Assembly: GCA_023078555.1 (NCBI GenBank)
Contig: CM041199.1
Location: 3,468,513 to 3,532,512, forward strand
From: Ulva prolifera
Lineage: Eukaryota; Chlorophyta; Ulvophyceae; Ulvales; Ulvaceae
Length of the DNA stretch: 64,000 bases
Reading direction: 5' to 3'
The position numbers and the translations under genes are program-made. Positions 47,701 to 58,905 of this stretch are shown piece after piece. The notes below the pieces were generated by a model. It was given only the letters and a program-made list of their open reading frames with translations. It searched no databases and was not told where the DNA came from. Numbering within the stretch: position 1 is the stretch's first letter; the number at the start of each line of letters is the position of its first letter.

Positions 47701-50700
47701 GCCCGTGGAAGCTTCTGGAACCATCTAAACGTGCCATGGCCACGTGTGACTCCAGCACCAGGCTCGCACCGCTGTAGCAGCCATGCAGGCTGCCACTGTG
47801 ACTGCATGCATCGGCGCTGTGCTCCGTGCTGTGTGCTGGCACACCGACCCCCCGTAAACCGGTCTGTGGCCAAAAGCCCTGTGGCCCGCAGCGCGAGACT
47901 GGCGGCCGGCCGCCGTACCCCAGCGCCTCCCGAAGCTGAACTGCACGCAGGCTCTCCACGAGCTCTGAGATCTGCAGATCGTGCTGCGCATGCTGCGCTG
48001 CCGCGGCCGGTAGAAAAGAGAGGCGGGAGGAGGGAGGAGACGGCGGGTCGAGCTCATCTGCCGGAAGGAGGAGAGTCAGCAGCTGCAGTGCGCGCACGAC
48101 GACGGGGGCCGGGAGGCCGAGCGCGTTGGCGGCGCCGGCGATGGCGGAGGCCGCCGCTGGCCACTCTGCAGCTGCCGGCGGCGCCGCGCGCTTCCAGTCG
48201 CCGTCCCGCGCAAGCGCAGCATGAAGGAGGCCCTCCGCGGCAGCCCACCGCTCCAGGAACCCTGACACCGCGCGCGGCGTACGCTGGGATTCGAGGGATT
48301 CAGGTAGCGGCACGCCCAGCACATGCGCTCCGGACGCACGCCACCGGGACAGCTCCGCGCGGCTGCATGACACGAGCAGCGTGGACCCCTGCACCTGTAG
48401 CCACAACGGCCACCCGTGCTGATCGATTGCCGCCTCAACGGTCGCGACTATCACAGCCGCCATATGCCCCTGCTGACTCACATCTAGCCCAAGCTGGAGA
48501 ATCTGTGCGGCGTGCGGGGGGGCGGCCGGGACACCCCCACGCTGCGCGGACCCTGGCCGTGACGGGGGGTGGGTTTGAGATCCGCAGGTCGGGATGCATG
48601 GGTACGCATATGCATTGCCGGCGCACATCGCGATGTCAGGCCCGAACGCACACCGGGGCGCGCCTGAGGCGCGGGCGTGACCAGGGTGGCGGGCGTGACC
48701 AGGGTGAGCTGTCGGGAACTCTAAGTCTTGCGCGGACAGCAGGGGAGGCGACATTCTTGATCCCACGTGAGGCTGTCGGCCGGCGTACGGAGGCAACGGC
48801 ATTGAGAGGTGCAGACCGTTAACATTCTGTTCCCGCGTGCTGAGGTGGTGGCCTGGCGGCTTCCGTGAGGAGTGGTGGCCATGCACGCGTGTGAGGGCCG
48901 CATGCGTGCGCGCAGACGCGCCCCCTGCAGCGGTCGTGGGCGCCCACACGGCCGCCACAGACAGGGTGTGGGCGGTGAAGTCGTAGGAGGTGAGAAGACA
49001 GTGTAGCCACAGCGCAATGCATGCAACGGCGGGGCCGGGCTGCTGTGAGGACACGCTCCAGGTCGACACAACCTCCGGGGGGCCTGCTCCGGACAGGGGG
49101 GCCTGCGCGGGACCCACGGGGGCCCCGGCCGCAAGGGCCCCTCCGGATCCAGAGGGGGTTGCGGCGGAGACCTTCCGGATGGTGTGCTCCACCCGAGACA
49201 TGTTGACTCGGGCTCCTGGCAGCGCTAGGGCAGCACAGCGGCTCTCGGCCGATCCTGCAGGGTGCTGTGGCAATCAGGTTCTCGCAAGGGGCCGTACAGC
49301 GCCGCATGCACCATGTTCCATGCTGTGTGTCAATGCAGTGTCGTGGCCATACCACTGGATTGCACATTCTGCAATTGCCCAAGATCATCATGATGTGAAA
49401 TTGTGGGCTGGAAACGGCAGCCTCAAACGGCACACGCAAGCAAACCACCCGACTTTGCCGGCGCGGCGAGGTGCGGGCTGTGCACAGTTGTTGGAGCCTG
49501 CTCCCACCGTGAACTCCCGCCGAGAGGTCGCACCCGCGCTCCACAGGGCTTCACAGAGCTTGCCTTGCAGGATGGGGTCCTTGCTGACGGCGCGGGGCAG
49601 CCGCTGCTGCAGCGCCAGCAGCACCCCCGGCCAGCAGCCGGCTGCATGCATGGCGGCGATCCAGGCGCGCACGCTCACGATGTCAGGGCGGAGGCCGCAG
49701 TCGAGCATGAAGCTCCAAAGGTGGACGGAGAGGCGCCAGGCGCGGGCGCGCGCGCACGCGCGCAGCAGCGTGTTGAACGTCACCACGCTCGGCTCGCACC
49801 CTGCTGCCTGCACCTCGCGGATTGCTGTGGAAGTGGCCATCCATCCGCCATGTACAAGTGATGTTCTGGCAGTGATGCGCGGCGCCCCTCATGACAGCAC
49901 TCATGATCACTCCGTGCCGTATACCTGCGTGTTGTAAGCCTCCTTGGCTGTGACCCACATGCATATGTGAATTCTAGCATTTGGAGTTTTCACTGTCCAG
50001 GAACCATGCGGCTCAACCCCACTTGTGACGGGATTTGCGCATTCTCCATGACAGCTGAAATCTAGAAGGCCGTGGCAGAACTATTGATCGCACTATAGTA
50101 TACCACCAGCTGGCCAAGTATGCCAGCATTTTGATTCATATCAATCTGTATAGGGGATGAACCGAGTAGAACCGCGTTTGCTGGACTGCCCGTGCACATG
50201 GGCACAGCCACCACGCAGCAGCCACCACGCTGCCGACTGCATGGAGTACTCCATGCAGTCGTGCACGTGCACTCAAAGGACATCGCTCATGATCAGTGCA
50301 CGGGCGCGACACATCATGGCATTGCAAAGTGATGTAACCGCATGGGCACCAGCACTGATGGTCGACAAGCGTTGTACAACACGTGCACCATGGTCACGGG
50401 ATGGAGACGGGGGCTGTTCGTGTGTAAAGCAGCTTTAACTTGAATGTACAGCACATTGATCTGCACTCATCTGGTTGCCTCGTTGTTGCTGTCCAGCGAT
50501 GTGGCAGATACACCACTGGACTCCTATACCACTGGACCCCTATAGTTCTATGGCGCCACCGCAATACCGTACTTAATTAAAAGCATGGACATGCGACGCG
50601 TAACGCTGGGTTTTCTAGGTACTTGGCTAGGTATAGTTGATAATGATTATTTGGCCCACCGAATATTACAAGTTTTAGACCTAGACCCCATGTAACGCTA

Positions 50701-53700
50701 ACCTAGATGTCCCTGCTTTCAATTTATAAATTGAAAGCAGGGACATCCCTGTGGCCGTACTACCCTACTACAGTAGGGTAGTACGGACACAGAGGACATA
50801 GAGTACATGGGGCGTCATGCGCCACCGCCCTAGTGAGGCAGCATGGCTGGCAATGTGTGACTGTTGCAAGGACAAATTCAGAGATGCAGGTAGCATAGCA
50901 TCATGATGTCTCTGGGGTTCCTGTACTACATGGACAAAGCCGGAGTGGCTTGTAGCACCGCCAGGTCAACGGACAAGCACGCCAGCTCTGGGGGTGCCCA
51001 ATGCACGCACGCCTCTGGGGGTCCTGTGTGTTACAAGGACAAAGCAAGCAAGGCAGGTAGCACCGCGAGCAGCAACCAGGGGATCCGCACACCACGCAGC
51101 AAGCCACACGCAGCACACACCAACACACCCACGCACCAGCAGCACCCGCGCCGGCCACAGCCACACAGCCACACAGCCACAAACACTCACAAGCATCACA
51201 CCCAAGACCCACAAGCACATGTACACCGACACCGGGGGTCCTGTGTGTGGGGGTCCCTGCCATTCGAACCGTGGTGCTAACTAGTGTGAGAAGTTGCTGT
51301 ATGGTCCAGTGATGGCCGGTGTGGTATCAATTGCCACTGTGATATCTAGACTGGTCACTCCCACGCTGTCAATCGTATTCACCCCGTTGTCATGACAGAT
51401 GTGATATCAATTACCACTGTGATATCTTGACTGGTCACTCCCACACAGGTCCTCCTGTCATCGCAGCTAGGACATGGCGTCAGCATGCATGAGCGCCCAC
51501 CACATGAGAGCGTAATCCCTGACCCCTAATGCCAGTGTTCAGCAAGCCTTGCCAGCAGCTGCAGCCAGAAGTGGGGTATGCTTGTTGTTTGCCAGTCAAA
51601 CCTGTGTTGGGTCATACGCGTGAGATCTGTGCCTCTGATACAGTACCTGTGGCAATCCAGTGATATCGATATCGCTGCAATGCCACAGCACCCATCTTCA
51701 GGTAGGCCACATGTGTGGACACAGGCAGGTCACAGGCGGGTCACTCATGACAGTTGCTGTTTGGAGGAGTGCTTCAGCATGCTGCTCTGCAGCTGGCTGA
51801 TGACATCTTGCAAGGTCAATTGAGCACAGGTGGCTCCCAGGTATTGAAGGGACACAGGCCGGTAAGGTGTGCTAGGTGTGCTGCAAGGTAGCGCCAGTAG
51901 CCATATGGGGAGGAAGGTAGCACCAGTCAGGGCACATCATTTGGAAAAGGCAGGGCCCATCATTTGCCAGCGTGGACGTCACAGCCTAGCATGGATTCAG
52001 GGAGAGTTTGAGCTTTTCATGCTTTTTCAGGTCCATCCCTGGAACATAAGCTGACAGATGTGCTATCTAAATCAGTGTCCCTCTCCATGCAATCTAGATC
52101 AGGGCCAGGTGGGAAGGGTCTAGCCACCAAGTTTGGTGCAGTTTGTGGTGGCTAGCTGACCCAGGTCGAACGTGCTGCAAGACCTTTAAAGACCCCTCAG
52201 AGCTGATGAGGACATGGACATTCAAGCCAGAATGTCATATACAGATAAAAGGTGACAGAGACAACACTGCTGAAATAGATCACGGTGTTCCGGGGTGATG
52301 CCTGGGTGTTACCTGCTAGAGCAGTGGTGCACCATGGTAGCTGCAAACTTCAGACCACTGCAGGACCGCACGTACTAGTTTGGTGCCTGTTCGGTGTTTC
52401 GGAGAACGAATGCACAAGTGTTGATGATAAAATGCACTCAGATGAGTGCACTTATCCGACTGCATGGATAAGTGTATGTGACTACAGGCTGTCAAGCCTG
52501 TGCTATATTGGGCTGTGCCACACAGAAAACTTGTGCATGTGTTTTGGGAGTACATAGTCTGAGCTTGAACTCGTCACTGTCATCAGAGTGACGGACACAC
52601 CTGACCAACACCTACAGCCTGATTGTCCTCTCCGTCCACGCAATTGTGTTCAGTGGTCAGATTGGGAGGTCAAGCACCGAATCCACATGATTGCATAACC
52701 CATAGCCACGCACCACACAAAAGGGATGGCACCAACCCGCACTCTGCAAACAATCGTGTGTGCACATGCAGTCTATCTCATTTCAAGTGTAGTCAGCGTC
52801 AGGGCTGTGCTCCAGCACATATCAGATCATTTGTGGCTGTGCATGGTGGTGCAGATGATAGTGTTGTGCTTTGTGGCTGCAGACAACATGTGCACAGGAC
52901 AGAACCTCAGATTTGATCACACACACATTGCTTCGACGGGTATTTCGTTGTTGTTAATGCTCGAGTGTATGCTTGTCTCCCTTCCATGGTCGTTTGCAGC
53001 TAACCTCATGGTGGATCCAGACGCCTACACAAGCACTGCCACAAGGCGATGTGGTGCAGACAACCAAGATTGCTCGACTACAGGATGATCAGCTGCCCAG
53101 ATTGTCTACTTCATCTGAATTGTGAGGCTGTGGATCTGCAACGTTGGGCACTGGCATGATGTTGCCAACTGGCCAGGACAGACGCATACCCTCTCTTGTC
53201 CCGGAACAGCTCACCTACTGACCAGCCAAGCATTACATTTCGGCACATGCTTCTGCACTTTCTGGCTATCTCGTCGTGGCTTTGCCAGGTACATGCCGGT
53301 GGGCTGCCTGTCTGATGTTGGTGGTTTTGGAGTCCGCTCGAACGCTACCACTCCACTTCAAGACGCTATTCGTGATCGTTACATGGTCTCGCAAGTTCAT
53401 CCGTGCTGGTGAGTAGTTGAGATGACAGAGCGAGCCGATCGAAGCCCAACACGCTCGAGAGCACCGGTGAGCCAGTAGGTGCACGAAAGTGTTCCTAGCT
53501 TAGAACAAACATTCAGAGCCGGATGTATTGTGCATTGCAAGCGTATCGCGGCTCGCTGCGACTCAGCGCATAGCAAGAACATACTCATGCACGTACAGAA
53601 CAGGGCAGCAGTTCGCTGCAGCTGCGCGCCATTGCCAACGGTGAAACGAATCAGCAGAGGTAAGAACGGCCACTTCTCGCTGGCATGCGTTGAGCGAGCG

Positions 53701-56700
53701 CCAGGCAGTGAGCTGTTGCTATCTGGGCTAGGAAGCGGGTGAATTGGACAGCTTGATGGTCATTGCGGTTGCGTATCAAGTGCCGCGGCGTCGAGCGGTC
53801 ACCGAGCCGGACATCTTCGGATGGCAGCACCAACAGGCAAGCCCGACGCAATCGATTGCAACTGATGAGCGCCGTGTCGCGGGCTGGAAGGCTGCTGCTT
53901 TTGATAGGCTTCGATATGCTCGTCAAGCGTTCAGGAGATGTGCCTGTCGCGCGCTTGATGGAAACATTGATTGCGAAAGCTTTGACACAGACGACCGCAC
54001 GAGTAGCTGCTGTCAAGTCTTTGTATCCATCCTGTTGATCGGTGGCGGCGGCCGGCAAAGGTGTCTATGATGAAAAGCCAATCTCCTGGGCCCCGGGCGG
54101 CTAGGCTTGGAACACTAACGAATTGGCACAGGAGCACTGTTTCGGTGGCAGACCGTGCCCATGCGCAGCGTCAAGTGCTGAGATATTGATCACAGGCACG
54201 AATAATGTGTTCGAGCGGTGTCTTATGAGAGTTGTACCGCTGGTGGATTGGTCAAAGGCCAAGCATGAAGAGCTGCAGGCTTCAGGTATATGCCTGACAA
54301 GTAATATATAACTTGTAGCGATATCCCGGAGAGCTGCTGCGCGGATCACCGGGATGGCCCCGGTGGACGCTTGCAGCTCATGGGGCAATCCGGGTGGCCG
54401 GCTGCGCCGGCCGCCGGGACTTGCAAAAAAATCTGCCCAAAATTCCGGGATTCCGATCGGGATGCACAACCCCGACTGTCGTGTGTAGGCCGTGGGGTCT
54501 GTGCGTGCGCGTGTGGGTCTGGGTTTGTGGGTTTGTGGGTGTGCGTGGCGGTCTGCGGATCTGTGTCATTTGCTGCGCCGGTGATGGGTTTTTTTTGGGC
54601 GTGGTGGGTGTCGCGTGCGTGGGTGTCTGGCTGTTTGCTTCTTTCGCGGTGCTGCTCGTCTTGCTGCCTTTGTCCTTGTAACACAGCCCCGACTCGTGAG
54701 GTATACACCGCGATGCGTGATCCCGTGACCTCGGACGAACAAGCACAATCTTCTCGGACCACTTGGCGCCAAACAGCAGTAACGCACATGCAGTGCAAAA
54801 GGCTGCCGAACACCTCTGTGCGATGAAGCCTACGCAGGTCGATAAACTCCCTACCGATCCTGGTAACCTGTGGCACGCTGGCTAAGACTGCCCACACCGG
54901 CCTAGCAACGTTCGTCAGACCGTTTGGAAACGAGTTTCTGATTGCGTCCGGGCACGGCGCGCCGCGGCGGTCATCTTTATCCGGTCCTAAAGCCTCGACC
55001 TGTCGCATGTGAAAACGATCGAAAAGGCACCAGGGCATGACGTCTGCTGACACCGCTAGTTGCCACGCAAGCACCGGTTGCAGCGCGCACTGCGTGCAAC
55101 TAGCTGTGCAACTGTCATAGACGGGCGTACAGGGATCTTTGAGCGATGGTTGACCTCAGAGGAAGGTAAGAATAACTGAATAGTATCTAAGCCACATGGT
55201 GAGGGTCGTAACGAGCGAAACGTCACAATCCAGAGTGTTTGCACCGCGCACTGGCTCTGATGTCGCCCACGACTCCAGCTCTGATCAGACTGACCGTTGC
55301 TACTTCGCAGCTGCACAGTCTAATGTCATACAATATTAAACTGGCTGTGAACGCAGGCCTGGTTGAATTTCCGCGCTTACGCGTAAGCGCTGCAGCGTCT
55401 GGCGAGCTCGGCAACATTGTAAACTCATTAACAGCCTCACAACCAGCCCAGACGTCGCTCAGGCACAGCAAAACAACAAGGCAATGTGGCTCAATTCAAA
55501 GGATGTCAACTCGCACTATGCGTGGCCGTATGTGCCCTGGCATGGGGACATGACGGAATGGACTGCACTAGCAACGACTTGCACTCACCCATACATCATG
55601 CACGCTCAATATGAAAATAGCCTTTAAAATTTATGCTTGATCATTAGAGTAGGGCTTGACGCACAGTCGGGGTCGCGATGGGCAGCCGCGCGGCAGGTCA
55701 GCAGTGCGGTACTTGCATCGCAAAGTCTAAAGAGCCGCTGCTAACCCAGCTAATGCACGTCTACATGAAGAAATATTTGTTCCCCACAGTCGCAAATGTG
55801 TGCTGCCTCCGGCGTGCTGCCTCGCGGCCGTAACAGTAGAGCGGTCATGATGGCACTCTGTGCATTTACGCATCGTTAGCCCAGCTGTGTCACGAGACAG
55901 CTTTACTGATGATCCTCATTCTTTGATATCCATAAGCACTACTGGGGGCACATAGCGCGCTAGGCGGGTGGTGGTGGCACCAGCCTGGCTGTGCAGGCTC
56001 CATACATTGTGAATGGCGTGCCGCTGACGACATGTAAAGTGAAGCACGTGGGCATGCCATGAGACTTCTGGAGGCTATAGGACAGGTTGTGGAAAACCGG
56101 CACGTCGAGGAGCCCAACGGCATTCGATGATCCTAATGGACTACTAGGACTCGATGGATGCACATGGCCACCATGCATGGTCACCATGTGTTGCTGTGGA
56201 ATCGGATGAGATTCGGTTTTGGTGTTTGTCTTCTCCCGTTCACTCTTTTGTAACTTCATTGTCTTCGGAGATGAGGGCAGTGGATTGGGGCTCAGCTGTC
56301 GATGCGACCTTCCGCGGCTCCTGGTGCGTGGCTCGTGAACGACAATTCACATCCAGTGGCGCCAACGTGTATGAGCGTTATGACGTTCGCCCGCGGCCGC
56401 GCTCTAGATCACGCACAGGTTCCCGCATGAACACAGCACGCGTGCAGGAGAAAGCTGCGCATGCGCGCTCTGCTGAACGGTTCTATCAACTCGCCGTGGA
56501 TATCGGAGATCAGCTCCATTCTATTGCGATGGCACCGCGACATATGGCACCGCGACGGCGCCACTGCCGGCGCGGCGATACACGTTCGGGTCGCAAGGGC
56601 CTGCTGATCATCGACGGTTCACAAGGCATCGCGACCGTGAGTCCAGGTGAATATACATGCATGGGTCGGGATCGTGAGTCCGGGTGTATGGTTACAGCAT

Positions 56701-58574
56701 AGTGCGCATGCCCGCGGGCAAAGAGTCTATGCCATAGTCAAACACGGCAAAAGAATCTCTCCCGAGTCCACAGCCACACACACCAGGTATATACGTACAT
56801 GCATGGGTCACTGGATGAAAGGGAAGATGTAGCAGCGCCCCACGCGCGAGTGGCGGTCACCTGAGCACTTGTACTCTGACCACATGTAGTGTACACAGCC
56901 TCTACATGCTCAGACGCGTGTATTGCAAAAGCACTTCATCCAAGCGGTGCATATGGCTCAATTCGTACACGGAGTCTGGTCACTCATGTCCACTGTATGC
57001 CCCCGGAGGCCACGCTCCGGCCCGGCGCAGTTTTTTAACAGGCTCGGGTGTTGCTCATGCGTGAGCAGGGATATCGATGGCGGCGCACGTATCGTGAGCG
57101 TGTGATGTTCCGAGACCTACCGTCCTGTTAACAGGGGCAAGGCACTGCTAGCCACTGCCGTACATTAGCGGCACCCAGAATGACAGTCTCCGATCGCACG
57201 GCGACGACGGCGACGAACAAGGTCACCCGGTCGCAACACCGGGCCCCGGCTCTCGCGCAGATACATAACGCGCCGGCAAGCCGATGCCGCAGTTCAGACT
57301 ACACCTGCCGGTTGCTGTGAGACGCTCTCACCACCAATAGGCTGCATGCAGCTGCACGGCGGGAAATCAGAGCAACCCGCCGCCCGGGCGGTGGCCACGC
57401 GGCGCCGGGCGCGCGGCCGGGGAAGCGCCGCAGGCAGCCGCGCATGCATGAGGCCGGTGCACGCACCAGCATCTCGTCAAAGTAGTGCAGGGCCTCCTGC
57501 AGGTTGCCGGCCTTCTCGCAGCCGTTGATGAGGCTCGAGAAGACGATGGTGTTGGGCTGCAAGGCCGCGGCCTTCATGCCGTCGAGCACGCGTGCGGCCT
57601 CCGGCAGCGCCCCCGCGCGGCAGAACAGCGACAGCAGCGCCGTGTACGCGGCGAGGCCGGGCCGCAGGCCGGCGGCCATCATGCCGTCAAACACGCGCAC
57701 CGCCTCCACAGCACGCCCAGCACGGCCGCATGCCGACAGCGCGAGGTTGTAGCACCACTCTGCGCGCACGCCCTGCATGTTCGCACCGCGACTTTCCACC
57801 CTGATCATGACGGCATGCCTCGACCAGGCGGCGCCAGCGGTCCGCCGCATGCGTTGACGGTAGGGACCAGTTGTTTGACCTCATGCATGCATATATCTAT
57901 ATGTTAAAGAGGTCGGACGTGAAGAAATGCGCTTCTGGTTCTATGGGGCCGCGTCGCATGTGTAGCTCCCTGAAAAGTGATGCGGCAGAATATGCACTTG
58001 CAAGGAGAGGGGGGGGGGATTCGAGACCGCCATGGGTTGGGGCCCCCACTGGTCGCGCTCCTGCCCGCATGGGGGGGTGCGCGCCTTGTCAACAATCATG
58101 TTAAGCGTCTCGAGTGCTCCCTCCCACTGCCGCAGCTGCCCGTACGCGTCCATCAGCGTGCGCAGCGTCGCGACGTCCGGCTCGAGGCCGTCGGCACGCA
58201 GGTCGCCGTACAGCTGCAGCGCGGCCGCGCACCGGTCCGCGCGCACACACACGGCCAGCGCGGAGGCGTACATCGGCACGCTGCGCGACACGCCACGCGC
58301 GCGCGCCTCCTCCAGCAGCTGCTGCACTGCCGTGACGCCGCGGGGGCTGCTCGGAGCCTGCAGCGCGTGTTACCATACTCATGCGGACCTCGTGCCAGGT
58401 TGATCCGCACAACAGACCCCTCCAGATTGTCATGGAGCTTCATGTGGACTGCGTGATCGGGGAAATTCAGCGTCTGCGGGGCTTTGTTGGTGTTCACGTG
58501 CTGGGAGGGGGGGGGGTTGATTATGAGCTCGAGCGATTTCATGGCAGATCTAGAGCACTTCAGCAGTCTGCTTG

Positions 58575-58607
<33 letters not shown>

Positions 58608-58905
58608 TGCCAGGGCGATCACGCTAGCAAACGTGGTCGTGTCGCACAGCGCAGCGAGTGGGTCAGACGGCGGCAGCGTGCGCAGCACGCGGAAGACGTC
58701 GAGAGCGCGCTGCGTCGCGCCGCGGCCGTTCAGCACGGCAAACGCGGCGGCGAGCACATGCGACGGGCACGCGGCCAGAAGCAGCCGCAGCCGCCCGGCT
58801 ACGATCTTGCCCTTCTGAAGCGCCTGCAGCAGGGTGGCGGTGTGCGCGGCCGCTCCCATTACCTCGCTCCGCTGCTGTTGGGGCATCGCCTCCTCGGTGA
58901 GCTGC
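44741..58905 (-). CDS. PPR-SMR-cyclin protein (probable organelle RNA/DNA-binding factor)
   Basis: Pentatricopeptide repeat protein with an SMR-like and a cyclin fold, as in the chlorophyte PPR-cyclins. Exons: 58905-58611, 58357-58085, 57772-57467 (PPRs, e.g. CYNLALSACGRAGRAVEAVR), probable 23-nt 49947-49925, 49824-49534 (CEPSVVTFNTLLRACARARA), 49224 to about 48.85 kb, 48472-47919, about 47253-46881, 46457-46008, and a tentative last exon about 44935-44741. The SMR-like part is split: AVACIALWLHCLL and ALTRVHGHHSS, then PLWLQVQGSTLLVSCSRAEL and SRW. The cyclin N-box is ANALGLPAPVVVRALQLLTL; the C-box is PPSLVAAAALTCARRSLNAA before WPQVLVGTTGHAL. The true start lies upstream of 58905 and was not found. 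At least one exon is missing between 57467 and 49947, and the junction 47919/47253 does not fit in phase. Two introns seem to have GC donors. Confidence 0.8.
45425..45650. repeat. GC-rich island like organelle spacer DNA, in PPR-cyclin intron
   Basis: Self-similar words crowd this stretch: GGCGAGCGAAGCGAGCC, CCCGACGG, AACCTGAGGG and CCCCGACAACC, many with inverted partners. Such GCGAGCGAAGCGAGC palindromes are typical of spacer DNA in green algal chloroplast or mitochondrial genomes, so it may be transferred organelle DNA. No coding sequence is seen in it. Confidence 0.5.
45930..45953. repeat. 24-base G-run in PPR-cyclin intron
   Basis: It lies 55 bases past the proposed end of the cyclin C-box exon (a C-run on the sense strand). 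Confidence 0.85.
47542..47579. repeat. 38-bp perfect palindrome
   Basis: Arm CAGCACGGATTTGTTTTTT meets its exact reverse complement with no loop, within a PPR-cyclin intron. The flanks are AT-rich, unlike the surrounding exons. Confidence 0.95.
50706..50747. repeat. 42-bp perfect palindrome
   Basis: Arm GATGTCCCTGCTTTCAATTT followed by TA and the exact reverse complement. It sits 7 bases from a second palindrome. Confidence 0.95.
50755..50786. repeat. 32-bp palindrome, 15-bp arms
   Basis: CCGTACTACCCTACT and its reverse complement around a 2-base centre, next to the palindrome at 50706-50747. GGACA words follow both. Confidence 0.95.
51026..51234 (-). mobile_element. Short non-autonomous element, 209 bp, 8-bp target duplication
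   Basis: Starts GTGTGTTACAAGGACAAAG, then an AC-rich body with CACAGCCACACAGCCACACA. GGGGTCCT lies at both ends (51018-51025 and 51235-51242; the identity extends to 15 bases). A second copy of the same length lies at 54478-54686. The 8-bp duplication suggests a hAT-like DNA transposon derivative; the terminal inverted repeats are poor, so a different class cannot be excluded. It has no coding capacity. Strand is assigned arbitrarily. Confidence 0.65.
51322..51451. repeat. Direct repeat of a 44-base unit
   Basis: Copies at about 51322-51365 and 51407-51450, each reading TATCAATTRCCACTGTGATA and on to GACTGGTCACTCCCAC, with few mismatches. Confidence 0.8.
53240..56702 (+). CDS. Possible nested plus-strand gene (coding islands only)
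   Basis: Unrecognised. Several plus-strand stretches look protein-like and some end at good donors: to 53408 (MPVGCLSDVGGFGVRSNATT, donor GTGAGT); about 53480-53659 (donor GTAAGA); about 53858-54030 (GDVPVARLMETLIAKALTQT); 54132-54285 (SAEILITGTNNVFERCLMRV and VDWSKAKHEELQAS, donor GTATAT); about 55260-55480 (SYNIKLAVNAGLVEFPRLRV); 55679-55831 (QQCGTCIAKSKEPLLTQLMH); about 56290-56700 (AERFYQLAVDIGDQLHSIA). They do not show one known domain, and the minus strand is also open in places, so the strand and the joining of the pieces are uncertain. If real, the gene lies inside an intron of the PPR-cyclin gene. Confidence 0.22.
54478..54686 (+). mobile_element. Short non-autonomous element, 209 bp, target duplication CCCCGACT
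   Basis: In the opposite orientation to the copy at 51026: it ends CTTTGTCCTTGTAACACAG. CCCCGACT flanks it exactly (54470-54477 and 54687-54694). The body is GT-rich on this strand. Same length as the 51 kb copy but strongly diverged inside. No coding capacity. Confidence 0.7.
56193..56254 (+). repeat. Dispersed repeat, ATTCGGTTTTGGTGTTTGT ... TTTTGTAA
   Basis: Same sequence as at 63228-63277 and, shortened, at 62748-62777. The reverse complement occurs at about 63500-63575. A shared core is CTCCCGTTCACTCTTTTGTA. No target duplications could be defined. Confidence 0.75.
58578..58605. repeat. 28-base G-run beside a PPR exon donor
   Basis: On the sense strand exon 58905-58611 ends in CTG, followed by GCATG and a C-run. 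The run begins at intron position 6. Confidence 0.9.

Larger units (their letters stand above)
49948..57466. other. Large stretch between PPR exons, filled with repeats and possible coding islands
   Basis: Seven and a half kilobases separate two sets of PPR exons of the same strand and register. It holds two perfect palindromes, at least two complete short mobile elements with target duplications, direct repeats, and plus-strand coding islands. At least one small PPR exon of the host gene should also lie here, because the repeat register needs about 25 more residues. I could not find it. Confidence 0.5.

Noticed and set aside
47393-49273. Reading the 626-aa minus-strand frame as one exon
   Set aside because: The SMR-like and cyclin segments are split by non-domain sequence with a good acceptor at 48472 and donor at 47919; its far end runs through an AT-rich palindrome.
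54346-55074. Minus-strand frame of 242 aa
   Set aside because: Its 3' third lies inside a short mobile element and the rest has no known domain; plus-strand islands on both sides look somewhat better. Left open.
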